Below, piece by piece: positions 24,272-32,499 of a DNA stretch of 64,000 nucleotides. Numbering within the stretch: position 1 is the stretch's first letter; each line of letters starts with the position of its first letter. A program made the position numbers and the translations under genes. Below the pieces are notes generated by a model. That model did not search any database, was not told the DNA's origin, and was given only the letters and a program-made list of their open reading frames with translations. This DNA comes from Arthrobacter sp. ISL-5. Lineage in GTDB: Bacteria; Actinomycetota; Actinomycetes; Actinomycetales; Micrococcaceae. The stretch lies in assembly GCF_018613835.1 (NCBI RefSeq), contig NZ_JAGGPM010000017.1, positions 655 through 64,654 on the forward strand, in the 5' to 3' direction.

Positions 24272-25177
24272 ATGGCACGGCGCGGAAAGTCGGGAAGAAA
24301 AACAGACGATTCTGCTCCCGGAGTGGTGGAGCTGCCCCGGGGCGCCCGCCCGGACGGTCCCGTTGAAGGCGTGTACTACATCGACACCGGCGACTGTGAA
24401 CTCATCGCGGACCAGGACAATTCCACGGGCTGGCTCCTGCGCATCAACGGCGTCATGAGTTCGCACATTGACCTCGCCGATCCGCTGTTCCTCGAGTTCG
24501 AGTACATGCGGTGGATGGCGGCCCTGATCGAGTCGCGCTGGCCCACGGAGTCCAGGCCAAAACTGCGAGGACTGCATCTTGGCGGCGGGGCCTGTTCGCT
24601 TGCCCGCTACTTCCACGCGGCCTACCCCGAGGCACGGCAGGTGGTGGTGGAACTGGACGGCAAGCTCGCCGAATACGTCCGCGGGTGGTTCGACCTCCCC
24701 AAGGCTCCGCTGCTGCGGCTGCGCGTGGGCGAGGCCCGGGCCGTGACCGAGACCCTTACCCCGCAGACCCGCGACTTCATCATCCGGGATGTCTTCGCCG
24801 GTGCCCTGACGCCGCGTCCCCTGACCACGGGGGAGTTCAACGCCCACGTGCGGCGCGTGCTGGCCCCCGGCGGCATCTATGTGGTGAATTCCGGGGACGG
24901 CCCGGACCTGAAAAACGCCCGCGAGGATGCCGCCACCATCGCGGCGGCCTTTGAACACACCGTGATCATCGCGGATCCCGCCATGCTGAAGGGGCGCCGC
25001 TACGGCAACATGGTGATGGCCGGCAGCGACGAGCCCTTCGACGACGATCCCGGGCTGGCGCGCCGGCTCCTGGGCGGGGCTGTACCCGCGCACATCTGGA
25101 ATGATGCGAAGGTCCGTGCCTTCGCCACCGGCGCGCGGGTGCGCCACGACCCCGAGCTCGCGTCGCCTGCTCCGTAA
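24272..25177 (+). CDS. Spermidine-synthase-like protein
   Basis: A 301-residue Rossmann-fold protein of the polyamine aminopropyltransferase/methyltransferase superfamily. The SAM-type loop is LHLGGGACSLARYFHAAYP, followed by the acidic strand VVVELDGKLAEYV. FIIRDVFAGALTPRPLTTGEF fits the catalytic-loop position. The N-terminal 35 residues are basic and Ser-rich. Many actinobacterial members have lost true spermidine synthase activity, so the reaction is uncertain. I chose the ATG at 24272 (GCGGAAAA upstream). Its stop codon lies inside the palindrome at 25168-25215, and it is flanked by palindromic elements on both sides. Confidence 0.75.
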   Translation: MARRGKSGRKTDDSAPGVVELPRGARPDGPVEGVYYIDTGDCELIADQDNSTGWLLRINGVMSSHIDLADPLFLEFEYMRWMAALIESRWPTESRPKLRGLHLGGGACSLARYFHAAYPEARQVVVELDGKLAEYVRGWFDLPKAPLLRLRVGEARAVTETLTPQTRDFIIRDVFAGALTPRPLTTGEFNAHVRRVLAPGGIYVVNSGDGPDLKNAREDAATIAAAFEHTVIIADPAMLKGRRYGNMVMAGSDEPFDDDPGLARRLLGGAVPAHIWNDAKVRAFATGARVRHDPELASPAP

Positions 25178-25215
25178 CTGCCGTTTTGAGGCCTCAGAAG
25201 GGCAGTTACAGAGCA
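25168..25215. repeat. Dispersed palindromic element, copy A
   Basis: Imperfect inverted repeat beginning TGCTCCGTAACTGCCG and ending GGCAGTTACAGAGCA. The TAA of the left arm is the stop of the spermidine-synthase-like gene, and the complementary TAA of the right arm is the stop of the convergent LysR gene. Related copies are at 34221 and 60926. It probably works as a bidirectional terminator. Confidence 0.8.
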
Positions 25216-26123
25216 ACGGATGAATTGCCGCCATGCCCCAGCAGCCACTCCCGGTGGGCCGCGGTCTGTTCCCGCACGGCCTGGACGACGGCCGCGACCG
25301 CCGGCCGGCGCATCGAGTCCGGGCGCAGCACCATCCAGTAGGGCAGCCGTTCGGCGATGTCCCCGGGCAGCAGGCGCACCAGGTCGTCGTGCCTGTCGGC
25401 CATGAAGCACGGCAGGAACCCGATGCCGGCGCCGGCCCGCGTTGCTTCCACATGCACAAACACATTGGTGGAGCTCACTCCGTCCCGCATCGCCGGCACC
25501 AGGCGCCGCGGAGCGTCGAGGTCGTCCACCTGCAGCATGGAGTCCACGAAGTACACCAGCGGATGCGTGCTCAGGGATTCCACCGAGTCCGGCGTGCCGT
25601 TTTCCTCCAGATACGCCCGGGACGCGTACATGCCGAGGACATATTCGCCCAGCCGGAACGCTTCGGCCCGGTGCACCTGCGGCTCGCCCACCACCACTTC
25701 GATGTCCAGGCCGGAGCGCTGCTGCAGCGCCCGCCTAGTGACGGTGACGATCTCCACGCTGAGCCCCGGATGGTTCCGCCGCAGCCGCGCCACCGCCGGC
25801 GCCGCAATGTACGCGCTGAAGCCGTCGGTGGCGGTCATGCGAACGACGCCGGTAATCGGGTCCGGCGCGCGGCCTGACGGTCCCAGCGCGCGCACCGCAG
25901 TTTCGACCTGCTCCGCGACCAGCGCGGCCTGCGCGCCGAGCTCGGTCAGCTCCCAGCCGCCGGCCGCCCGGGAGAGGACGCGCCCGCCCAGGGCCTTCTC
26001 CAGGGCGGCAATCCTGCGCGAGACCGTGGTGTGGTTCAGTCCCAACACCTGCGCCGCCGTCGTGAATTTTGCCGAGCGCGAGACAGCGAGCAGAACCAGA
26101 AGATCATCCGGGTTGGCATCCAT
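25206..26123 (-). CDS. LysR-family transcriptional regulator
   Basis: A 305-residue LysR regulator. The N-terminal winged HTH is in LLVLLAVSRSAKFTTAAQVLGLNHTTVSRRIAALEKALGGRVLSR, and the C-terminal part is a periplasmic-binding-protein-like co-inducer domain starting near residue 90 (GVVRMTATDGFSAYIA). It is of the subgroup with TTVSRRI recognition helices. I chose the ATG at 26123, which starts the conserved domain. It faces away from the SDR gene at 26333 and probably controls it; a TGCAA-TT-TTGCA palindrome lies at 26127-26138 directly in front of the start. The inducer is unknown. Confidence 0.85.
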   Translation of the reverse strand: MDANPDDLLVLLAVSRSAKFTTAAQVLGLNHTTVSRRIAALEKALGGRVLSRAAGGWELTELGAQAALVAEQVETAVRALGPSGRAPDPITGVVRMTATDGFSAYIAAPAVARLRRNHPGLSVEIVTVTRRALQQRSGLDIEVVVGEPQVHRAEAFRLGEYVLGMYASRAYLEENGTPDSVESLSTHPLVYFVDSMLQVDDLDAPRRLVPAMRDGVSSTNVFVHVEATRAGAGIGFLPCFMADRHDDLVRLLPGDIAERLPYWMVLRPDSMRRPAVAAVVQAVREQTAAHREWLLGHGGNSSVAL

Positions 26124-26126
26124 ATC

Positions 26127-26138
26127 TGCAATTTTGCA
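26127..26138. promoter_or_regulatory. Candidate LysR autoregulatory site
   Basis: TGCAA-TT-TTGCA is a 12-bp palindrome 3 bases upstream of the LysR start codon in the divergent control region. Its position fits autoregulation, but it is short and could be chance. Confidence 0.35.
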
Positions 26139-26252
26139 CGAAACAAGTGCCGGATTAGTTATTGAACCGCGTTCTTTCTGCAGCAATACTCAGGTGGATC
26201 GGAAGTGCTGGAACGCAGCACATGTCAGCGTGGACACTTTGAGGAGCCAACC

Positions 26253-26336
26253 ATGAACGCGGAACCATCCTTGCAGGCCCGGCAGCGCCCGGCGGCAGAC
26301 CCGGCGGCGGCTCCGGCCCGGCGCCACACAACTTGA
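26253..26336 (+). CDS. Possible 27-residue leader ORF upstream of the SDR gene
   Basis: The ATG at 26253 has a strong GAGGAG 6 bases upstream and reads 27 codons (MNAEPSLQARQRPAADPAAA and on) before TGA at 26334. That stop overlaps a TTG at 26333 that is in frame with the SDR, giving a TTGA coupling motif. The peptide is Ala/Pro/Arg-rich with no known similarity. It may be a leader peptide that drives SDR translation, or chance. Confidence 0.35.
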   Translation: MNAEPSLQARQRPAADPAAAPARRHTT

Positions 26337-27100
26337 TAGGCGGTCCTGGCGTGGAGAAGACACTGAACGGCCGCAAGGCAGTGGTGACCGGCGGTGCCAG
26401 CGGGATCGGTGCGGCGTGCGTGCGGGAGCTCGCGGCCCGGGGAGCCAAGGTGGTGGTGGCGGACGTGGATGAAACCGGGGCCGCGGCCCTCGCCGACGAG
26501 GTGGGCGGCACGGCATGGGCGGTGGACCTCCTGGACGTCGACGCCTTGGCGGCGCTGAGCCTGGACTGCGACATCCTGGTCAACAACGCCGGAATCCAGC
26601 GGGTCAGCCCCATCGAGGACTTCGAACCGGAAGCCTTCCGGAGGATTATCTCGCTCATGCTCGAGGCACCGTTCCTGCTGATCCGGGCGGCGCTGCCGCA
26701 CATGTACGCCAACGGGTTCGGCCGCATCATCAACGTCTCGTCCGTGCACGGCATCCGAGCCTCCCCGTTCAAGAGCGCCTACGTTTCCGCCAAGCACGGT
26801 CTCGAAGGGCTGAGCAAGGTCACGGCGCTGGAGGGCGGCGAGCACGGCGTCACGTCGAACTGCATCAACCCCGGATACGTGCGGACCCCTCTCGTGGAAA
26901 AGCAGATCGTGGACCAGGCGCGCTTGCATGGCATCCCCGAGTCGGAGGTCCTGGCCAAGGTCATGCTGACAGAGTCCGCGGTCAAGCGGCTGGTCGAGCC
27001 CGAGGAAGTCGCCTCGCTGGTGGCGTGGCTGGCCTCCAACGACGCCGGCATGGTGACCGGAGCGAGCTACACCATGGACGGCGGCTGGTCGGCTCGCTAG
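26333..27100 (+). CDS. 3-hydroxybutyrate dehydrogenase-like SDR
   Basis: A classical SDR of up to 255 residues. It has a cofactor loop VVTGGASGIGAACV, LVNNAGIQRVSPIEDF, catalytic Ser in NVSSVHGIRAS, and the Y-x-x-x-K pair in AYVSAKHGLEG. INPGYVRTPLVEKQI is close to the D-3-hydroxybutyrate dehydrogenase family signature. That reaction interconverts 3-hydroxybutyrate and acetoacetate. The start is uncertain: TTG at 26333 (coupled to the leader ORF) or GTG at 26351, which begins the conserved protein. It is divergent from a LysR regulator, its likely controller. Confidence 0.75.
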   Translation: MIGGPGVEKTLNGRKAVVTGGASGIGAACVRELAARGAKVVVADVDETGAAALADEVGGTAWAVDLLDVDALAALSLDCDILVNNAGIQRVSPIEDFEPEAFRRIISLMLEAPFLLIRAALPHMYANGFGRIINVSSVHGIRASPFKSAYVSAKHGLEGLSKVTALEGGEHGVTSNCINPGYVRTPLVEKQIVDQARLHGIPESEVLAKVMLTESAVKRLVEPEEVASLVAWLASNDAGMVTGASYTMDGGWSAR

Positions 27101-27121
27101 CCCCGGCCCGCCCCGCCCAAC

Positions 27122-27757
27122 CTAGTTCTTGGTGCCTGTTAAGGCGAGGGTGCCGCCCAGGGCTATCATCATGGCTCCGCCGGTCGTGCTGACCGCCGAG
27201 ATTCGGCGGGGCGAGCGGGCAAACCACTGCCTCGCCGTGCCCGCCGCAAGGGCCCAGACACTGTCCGAGACCAGGGCGATCACCAGGAACGTGGCCCCCA
27301 GTACGGCCAGTTGGAGCGGAATGGCCCCTGCGCCGTGATCCACGAACTGGGGGAGCACGGCCACGAAAAACACCACGGACTTCGGGTTGGTTGCTCCCAC
27401 AACGAACCCTTCCCGGAGAATGCGCAGGGTGGAAGCGGAACGTGACACGTCCCGCGCCGCCGAATGCCCCTTGCGTTGCCGGACTGCCTGGACGCCCAAG
27501 TAGATGAGGTAGGCCGCTCCGGCGAACTTCACGACGGTAAACAGCAGCACCGACTGTGCCAGCACCACCCCGAGGCCCAGCGCCACTGCCGCGATCTGCA
27601 AGAGTTCGCCCACGGCATTGCCCGCAACGCTGAGCAGGCCGCCCCGCCGCCCCAAGGCAAGGGACCGCCCGATGACAAACAGGACACTCGGGCCGGGGAC
27701 GGCTATCAGCAACGCGGAGACCAGGGCAAAGGCCACCAGATTGGTCAAAGGCACCAT
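27122..27757 (-). CDS. LysE/RhtB family amino-acid exporter
   Basis: A 211-residue membrane protein with about six hydrophobic helices. It has the LysE N-terminal signature FALVSALLIAVPGPSVLFVIGRSLALG and the conserved GATNPKSVVFFVAVLPQFV of the fourth segment. Members export amino acids, homoserine lactones or similar small molecules; the substrate cannot be told. It ends 21 bases from the convergent SDR stop. There is no adjacent regulator of the usual LysG type, although the LysR gene is nearby. Confidence 0.85.
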   Translation of the reverse strand: MVPLTNLVAFALVSALLIAVPGPSVLFVIGRSLALGRRGGLLSVAGNAVGELLQIAAVALGLGVVLAQSVLLFTVVKFAGAAYLIYLGVQAVRQRKGHSAARDVSRSASTLRILREGFVVGATNPKSVVFFVAVLPQFVDHGAGAIPLQLAVLGATFLVIALVSDSVWALAAGTARQWFARSPRRISAVSTTGGAMMIALGGTLALTGTKN

Positions 27758-27811
27758 GCCTGATGGTAACGCCGGAGGCCTCGGCCAGCCACCCGCCGTG
27801 CCTCCCTGGTC

Positions 27812-28063
27812 TCAGCCCTGGCCGGGACCCGGATCGGAGTCTGAATCGGGACCCGGATGAGCCTCCTGACCGGTGGCCGGACTGCCGGCCTGCCGCATGT
27901 ACTCCTCGACTGCCGATTCCGGGACCCGGTAGGACTTGCCGAAGCGGTCTGCCGCCAGCGTGCCGGCCCTGACCATGCGGTAAACGGTTATTCGCGAGAG
28001 GCGCATAGCCGCTGCGACTTCAGCGATGGTGAGGTATGCCGTGTGTAGATTGGCGATGGACAT
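27812..28063 (-). CDS. BldC/excisionase-like small HTH protein
   Basis: An 83-residue DNA-binding protein with a MerR-type winged helix: LTIAEVAAAMRLSRITVYRMVRAGTLAADRFGKSYRVPESAVEEYM (residues about 11-56). This layout is shared by BldC and phage-type excisionases. The last 25 residues are an acidic Asp/Gly/Pro/Ser repeat tail (PDSDSDPGPG). GGAGGAG precedes the ATG. No integrase is near, so BldC-like developmental or stress regulation is more likely than excision. It follows a small hypothetical gene on the same strand, 57 bases away. Confidence 0.75.
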   Translation of the reverse strand: MSIANLHTAYLTIAEVAAAMRLSRITVYRMVRAGTLAADRFGKSYRVPESAVEEYMRQAGSPATGQEAHPGPDSDSDPGPGQG

Positions 28064-28120
28064 GGATCCGGGCTCCTCCGGGGTAATGGGGCGAAGTGGA
28101 CGGTCGCCGCAAAGCCCGGC

Positions 28121-28375
28121 CTAGTCCGGCCGCCTCAACTGCCGGTAGTCGTAGAAGTATGTCCGGCCGTTGGACCGGAGCCCGATCCAATGGCCGTGCT
28201 TGACCACCACGGTGCCCTCGTGCCTGCCGCTGAAGGGATCGTCGCCCACGAGGACGTCGCCTAATTTGTACGGCACCGCACCCGTGCGTGCACGGTGCAG
28301 AGTCTGGTTTAGGAGACCGGACAGTCGGCCGTTCCGACTTCTGTCAGCCGGTGCTCCGGCAGGGATTCTCAACAT
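28121..28375 (-). CDS. Hypothetical small protein (84 aa)
   Basis: An 84-residue basic protein with AAGGAG 9 bases before the ATG. The first 35 residues are Arg/Ala/Gly-rich; the remainder (YKLGDVLVGDDPFSGRHEG, then a GHWIGLRSNGRTYFYDYRQL stretch) has the alternating polar/aromatic pattern of a small beta-barrel. There is no signal peptide. I do not recognise the family. It is upstream of the BldC-like gene in the same direction, and both lie downstream of the triple 9-bp repeats at 28499-28557, so they may form an MtrA-controlled pair (inference). Confidence 0.55.
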   Translation of the reverse strand: MLRIPAGAPADRSRNGRLSGLLNQTLHRARTGAVPYKLGDVLVGDDPFSGRHEGTVVVKHGHWIGLRSNGRTYFYDYRQLRRPD

Positions 28376-28498
28376 CAGGGATCACTCCTTCACAGCGTTA
28401 CCAATCGTCGGTTCACTGGCGGCGCGGATCCGAACATCTGACGGCGGAGAAGCGTTCCCCGCATCCGGCTGGCACCGTGGCGTTAACTGTAGAAAGCA

Positions 28499-28557
28499 AT
28501 CACATCCGTCACACGAGTAACATCTACCCCATTTATCACATTGGTCACTCCCGTAAC
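28499..28557. promoter_or_regulatory. Two triple direct repeats with 9-bp period (MtrA-like boxes)
   Basis: ATCAC-N4-GTCAC-N4-GTAAC occurs at 28499-28521 and again at 28535-28557, with starts exactly 9 bases apart inside each set and 36 bases between sets. MtrA of actinobacteria binds spaced GTMAC-type direct repeats near cell-wall and developmental genes. A matching array lies before the NlpC/P60 gene. The target is probably the minus-strand gene starting at 28375. Confidence 0.6.
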
Positions 28558-28619
28558 AGACCTTTAATTACTCAATTTCGGCCACCGGGGAATACTTGGG
28601 CGCCAGTCTTCCCTCGTGC

Positions 28620-28668
28620 GGGTGCCGGCGGCCGGCTGCCTTAAGCCGGCTGCCTTAGACCGGCACCC
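28620..28668 (-). terminator. Hairpin downstream of the amino-acid permease gene
   Basis: GGGTGCCGG (28620-28628) pairs with CCGGCACCC (28660-28668). Two GCCGGCTGCCTTA direct repeats lie in the loop. It lies 12 bases beyond the permease stop. It has no U tract. Confidence 0.5.
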
Positions 28669-28679
28669 GGCGGCCCCGG

Positions 28680-30155
28680 TCAGCCCCGGACCACCGGCAG
28701 AGGTGAGGTTTCGTCCTCAAGGTGGGCGCGCCGTCGTCCGTTCCCCTTGACCCACAGCCGGTAGGCGAGGACCAGCAGGCCCAGCCAGACCGCGCCCACG
28801 TAGAGCGCAATGCGCGTGTCCTCGAAAACGCCGAGGACGGCGATCACCAAAGCCATGAATCCGATGGTCAGGACGGAGGCAGCCGGCCACCAGGGGGACG
28901 GGAATTCCGACACCGGCAGGCCGTTGCGGGCGATCTCGCGCTTCATTGCCACATGGGAGGACAGGATCATGACCCATACCCAGACTGTGGCGAACGTGGC
29001 TATGGAGGCGATCAGCAGGAAGACGTCCTCGGGGATGACCGCATTCAGGACGACGCCCACGAGGAGGATGCCCGCCATCATCACCACGGTCATCCAGGGC
29101 ACGCCATGCCTTGAAACCCGGCCGAAGCTCTGCGGAGCGTGTCCCTGCTGGGCCAGGCCAAACAGGATGCGGCCGGCGCCGAAAATGTCACTGTTGATCG
29201 CCGAGAGGGCGGCGGTGATCACCACGGCGTTGAGGATGTGAGGTGCGGCCGGGATGCCGAGGCCGCTGAAGATCTGTACGAACGGGCTGCCGTTGCTGCC
29301 GATCTCGTTCCACGGGAACAGGCTCATGAGCACGCCGAGGGTCAGTACGTAGAACAGCAGCACGCGGACCGGCACGGTGTTGACTGCCTGCGGGATGACT
29401 TTCTTGGGGTCGGCGGCCTCGCCGGCGGTTATGCCGATGGTCTCGATCCCGCCGAATGCGAACATCACCACGGCGAACGCGGCCAGGAGGCCTTCGAAGC
29501 CGTTGGGGAACAGCCCGCCATGCTCCACGAGGTTGCCCAGTCCCGGGGCGACGGTGGACCCGCCGGCCTGGAAGCCGAAAGCGAGGATGGCCGCGCCGCC
29601 GGCGATCATCGCGATGATGGCCGTGACCTTGACCAGGGTGAACCAGAACTCAAGTTCGCCGAACACCTTCACGCTCAGCAGGTTCAGGGCCGCGAGAAGG
29701 AAGATGATGGCCAGGACCCAGATCCAGCGCTCCACGGCGGGGAACCAGAAGCCCATGTAGATGCTGAAGGCAGTGACATCGGCAATGGCCACAATCGCCA
29801 TCTCGAAGACATACGTCCAGCCGGTCACGAAGCCCGCCAGCGGGCCAAGGTACCGGCTGGCGTACTGCCCGAACGAGCCTGACACCGGGTGCCTCACGGC
29901 CATCTCGCCCAGTGCCCGCATCACCATGAACACCGCGGCGCCGCCGATCATGTAGGCAAGCAGCACTGCGGGCCCGGCCTTCTGGATCGCTGACGCCGAA
30001 CCGTAGAACAGCCCGGTGCCGATAGCCGAGCCCAGCGCCATGAAGCGGATGTGCCGGACGTTGAGTCCGCGGTGGAGGACGGTTTCCACCGCGGTGCTTG
30101 CCGTCCGGATCGCGGCTGCGGGTGCCGTCTTTATGGCGTCTGGTGCTTGCTGCAT
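28680..30155 (-). CDS. Amino-acid permease (APC superfamily, AAT type)
   Basis: A 491-residue, about 12-helix secondary transporter. The helix 1 motif is [20 protein letters not shown], helix 3 has [23 protein letters not shown], and [16 protein letters not shown] and [17 protein letters not shown] follow; these match proton-coupled aromatic, proline, histidine or GABA permeases. Proximity to the hut genes makes histidine a reasonable substrate (inference), though I found no HutR site in front of it. The ATG at 30155 (GAGAAGG upstream) starts the conserved protein; the frame runs on to 30215. Confidence 0.85.
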   Translation of the reverse strand: MQQAPDAIKTAPAAAIRTASTAVETVLHRGLNVRHIRFMALGSAIGTGLFYGSASAIQKAGPAVLLAYMIGGAAVFMVMRALGEMAVRHPVSGSFGQYASRYLGPLAGFVTGWTYVFEMAIVAIADVTAFSIYMGFWFPAVERWIWVLAIIFLLAALNLLSVKVFGELEFWFTLVKVTAIIAMIAGGAAILAFGFQAGGSTVAPGLGNLVEHGGLFPNGFEGLLAAFAVVMFAFGGIETIGITAGEAADPKKVIPQAVNTVPVRVLLFYVLTLGVLMSLFPWNEIGSNGSPFVQIFSGLGIPAAPHILNAVVITAALSAINSDIFGAGRILFGLAQQGHAPQSFGRVSRHGVPWMTVVMMAGILLVGVVLNAVIPEDVFLLIASIATFATVWVWVMILSSHVAMKREIARNGLPVSEFPSPWWPAASVLTIGFMALVIAVLGVFEDTRIALYVGAVWLGLLVLAYRLWVKGNGRRRAHLEDETSPLPVVRG

Positions 30156-30295
30156 ACGAATACCTTCTCGTCTTTGGGAGGGGGATCGTTTACCAGCAGA
30201 CCATTTCCGGGACACACGTGATGAGCCTCACGGGGCCTTGGTGTCTTCAATTTCAGACTGTGCGGCGGTGGACCGTCAGCGGCTTCCGGCTTTCC

Positions 30296-30358
30296 GGCTT
30301 AAGCGAGGCAAGCGGTGTCAGCGGCATCTGGCTTAAGCGAGGCAACCGGTGTCACCGG
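30296..30358. repeat. Two 29-bp near-identical direct repeats
   Basis: GGCTTAAGCGAGGCAA followed by CGGTGTCA-type sequence is present at 30296-30324 and 30330-30358 with two G/C differences and a 34-base period. The second copy includes the stop codon of the minus-strand SDR gene (30352). It lies between the SDR and permease genes. Confidence 0.75.
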
Positions 30359-31269
30359 TAACCGGCGGGATCCGCGGGAAGGCCGGCGTCCTGGACCTCG
30401 GCCAGGTATCGCCAGCAGTCGGGCTGCGAGCCGTCAACGTCGGTGAAGCCGTACTCACGGGCCAGTCCGCCGGAGGAGAACGAGCCGCCTTTGCGGAGAT
30501 GCAGGTCCGGGTCCGCTGCCAGCGCGGCGACCGCGCGGCCGACGAAGCGCGGGCTTTCCGAGATCGCGGCGAAGTGTGGGTTGATTGCTGCACCGTCGCG
30601 CCAGTTCGCCTCCGTCACGCCGTAGTGTTCCAGCATCATTTCCGAGCGCATCCAGCCGGGCGTCAGGGCCAGCGCAGTGCATCCGAACGGCTTCAGCTCC
30701 TCGGCCTGGCTGAAGGCGAGGCGCAGGACGGCGGACTTTGCCAAGTCGTAAAACGCCGAGAGCCGGTAGTGCGCCGTGTTGTACTCCCGGGTCCCGTCGG
30801 TCATCTCCACCACGAGCCCGCCGGGCCGTCGGATGAGCAGTGGGAGGGCGAAATGGCTGGTGACCAGATGCGTGTCCACGGCGCCGTGGAGCATTTTCAG
30901 TCCGGCATCGAGGTTGTGCTCCCAGAGCGGCGTATTCCACTCGATGAGGTTCTCGCCGCCCCACACATCGTTGACCAGGATGTCCAGCCGACCTCGCTCG
31001 GCGTCAATCCGGCGGATCAGTTCTTCCACTTCGGCGGCATTGAGGTGGTCGACGGCGGCAGCGATGCCGTGCCCGCCGGCGGCGGCAACCATCTCGGCGG
31101 TTTCCTCGATGGTTTCGGCGCGGTCGTAGGCGGACCTGCGGTCCCGCGTGGTGCGGCCCGTGCAGTAGACGGTGGCGCCTGCTTCGCCCAGCGCCACCGC
31201 GGTGCCCCGCCCGGCCCCGCGCGTGGCACCGGCAACCAGGGCGACTTTCCCAGCCAGCGGTGAGTCCAT
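30352..31269 (-). CDS. SDR family oxidoreductase
   Basis: A 305-residue SDR with LVAGATRGAGRGTAVALGEAG (modified TGxxxGxG cofactor loop), TVYCTGRTTR, LVNDVWGGENLIEW in the NNAG position, and Y-x-x-x-K replaced by SAFYDLAKSAVLRLAFS. It is longer than classical SDRs and has a C-terminal extension with DPDLHLRKGGSFSSGGLAREYGFTDVDGS. The substrate is unknown. It is divergent from hutR, and two HutR-type sites lie in the shared 174-bp control region, so HutR may also affect it. I chose the ATG at 31269. Confidence 0.8.
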   Translation of the reverse strand: MDSPLAGKVALVAGATRGAGRGTAVALGEAGATVYCTGRTTRDRRSAYDRAETIEETAEMVAAAGGHGIAAAVDHLNAAEVEELIRRIDAERGRLDILVNDVWGGENLIEWNTPLWEHNLDAGLKMLHGAVDTHLVTSHFALPLLIRRPGGLVVEMTDGTREYNTAHYRLSAFYDLAKSAVLRLAFSQAEELKPFGCTALALTPGWMRSEMMLEHYGVTEANWRDGAAINPHFAAISESPRFVGRAVAALAADPDLHLRKGGSFSSGGLAREYGFTDVDGSQPDCWRYLAEVQDAGLPADPAGYR

Positions 31270-31324
31270 GCCTAACGCTACCTCCGGAGGCGCCGGCGGC
31301 GGACTGTGGCGGATGCGGCAATAG

Positions 31325-31338
31325 TCTGGTATTCCGGA
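31325..31338. promoter_or_regulatory. HutR-type operator 1
   Basis: TCTGGTATTCCGGA. I recall TCTGwwATwCCAGA as the box described for the IclR-type HutR of Corynebacterium glutamicum; this agrees at 11 of 14 positions (mismatches at 5, 6 and 12). It lies between the SDR and hutR genes. Confidence 0.6.
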
Positions 31339-31391
31339 CACATAGGCATCCGCTTCGCCTGCCGACTCATTCGCGAAGGCGCAGGCTTAAG

Positions 31392-31405
31392 TACGGTATC
31401 CCGGA
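31392..31405. promoter_or_regulatory. HutR-type operator 2
   Basis: TACGGTATCCCGGA, 39 bases upstream of the hutR start. The right half is identical to the hutU and hutG sites. It is the weakest match on the left half. Confidence 0.5.
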
Positions 31406-31443
31406 CACGACCCCGGCCCGGGACCGGAACGACGGAGGAAAAT

Positions 31444-32277
31444 ATGGCAGACACCGTGGTGCCGCAGGGAGCGGTACGGGCACCGAAGGCGGCGGCAAAG
31501 GCGACGTCGAAAGTCCCTGCCGCCGAAAACACGCTCCGGATCCTCAAACTGCTGGCTTCGAGGCGCGGGCCGATGGCGGCGTCGAACATCGCCACCTCGC
31601 TGGGACTGCCGCGTTCCAGCGTCTACCACCTGCTGGGCGTGATGGAGGCCAACGGTTTTGTCCTGCACCTGCACGAGGAACAGCGCTATGGCCTCGGCAT
31701 CAGCGCCTTCGAACTCAGCTCGGCCTACTCGCGGCAGGAGCCGCTGTCCCGGCTCGGGCGGCCCGTGCTCGCCTCGCTCGTGGACGCGATCGGCGAAAGC
31801 GCGCACCTCGCAGTGCTGCACGGCCGGGACGTGCTGTACATCGTGGAGGAGCGGGCCAAGAACCGGCCGTCGCTCGTGACCGACGTCGGCGTGCGGCTGC
31901 CGAGCCACCTCACCGCCAGCGGTCGGGCCATCCTTGCCGCGCTGCCCAAGTCCCAGGTCCGCGCGCTGTATCCGAATGCCGCCGCGTTCAGTGCGCGGCA
32001 CGAGATGGAGGGGGCCATCATGAAGTACTCGGCGCTGTCCTCGCACCTGGACCAGGTCCGCCAGCGCGGCTACGCCACGGAACACGGTGAGGTGACGCCC
32101 GGCTTCGGTTCCATCGCCGCCGCCGTCACGGATCACCTGGGATGGCCGACGGCGGCAGTCGCCGTCACGTTCCTCGAGGACAGGCTGCCGGCGGGCCAGT
32201 GGCCGGCGCTCGCCGTGCGCGTGCAGAAGGTCGCCGACGAACTTTCGGTCCGCATCCACGGCCGCCGCTCCGCCTGA
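31444..32277 (+). CDS. hutR: IclR-family regulator of histidine utilisation
   Basis: A 277-residue IclR regulator. An about 25-residue leader is followed by a winged HTH (TLRILKLLASRRGPMAASNIATSLGLPRSSVYHLLGVME). A linker helix and a GAF-like effector domain follow (VGVRLPSHLTASGRAILAALP; GFGSIAAAVTDHLGWPTAAVAVTF). It directly precedes hutU and hutH, and shared 14-bp sites sit before itself, hutU and hutG, which is the arrangement known for C. glutamicum HutR. The effector is probably histidine or urocanate (inference). I chose the ATG at 31444 with GAGGAAA in front. Confidence 0.8.
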   Translation: MADTVVPQGAVRAPKAAAKATSKVPAAENTLRILKLLASRRGPMAASNIATSLGLPRSSVYHLLGVMEANGFVLHLHEEQRYGLGISAFELSSAYSRQEPLSRLGRPVLASLVDAIGESAHLAVLHGRDVLYIVEERAKNRPSLVTDVGVRLPSHLTASGRAILAALPKSQVRALYPNAAAFSARHEMEGAIMKYSALSSHLDQVRQRGYATEHGEVTPGFGSIAAAVTDHLGWPTAAVAVTFLEDRLPAGQWPALAVRVQKVADELSVRIHGRRSA

Positions 32278-32303
32278 CCCGCCGTCCCGGCCGCCCTTCC
32301 CAA

Positions 32304-32380
32304 CCTTTCCCAACTAGGTCGCAATAGGTGTCGTTTTGAGCCCCCAAAACGACACCTATTGCGACCTAGTTGGGGAAAGG
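32304..32380. repeat. Long perfect palindrome between hutR and hutU, copy D
   Basis: A 77-bp inverted repeat with a core of 28 perfectly paired bases per arm (CAACTAGGTCGCAATAGG and onwards) and flanking CCTTTCC/GGAAAGG. The CGTTTTG/CAAAACG core next to the loop and the GACACCTA block recur in copy B at 34221. It would form a very stable hairpin and probably terminates hutR transcription. Confidence 0.85.
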
Positions 32381-32387
32381 TGCCGCG

Positions 32388-32401
32388 TCTGTAATCCCGG
32401 A
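32388..32401. promoter_or_regulatory. HutR-type operator 3 (hutU promoter)
   Basis: TCTGTAATCCCGGA, 98 bases upstream of the hutU ATG. It matches the recalled HutR box at all but two positions. Confidence 0.65.
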
Positions 32402-32499
32402 CAGCACTGGCTTGAACCCCCTGTTTCCGGGGCTGCGGACAGGCTTTAGTTGATACAGAAGCACTTCCCCCGAACTATTGAACACACGAAGGAGCCCTC

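Noticed and set aside
30190..30215. HutR-like site before the amino-acid permease
   Set aside because: ACCATTTCCGGGACA resembles the right half, but the left half and spacing do not fit.
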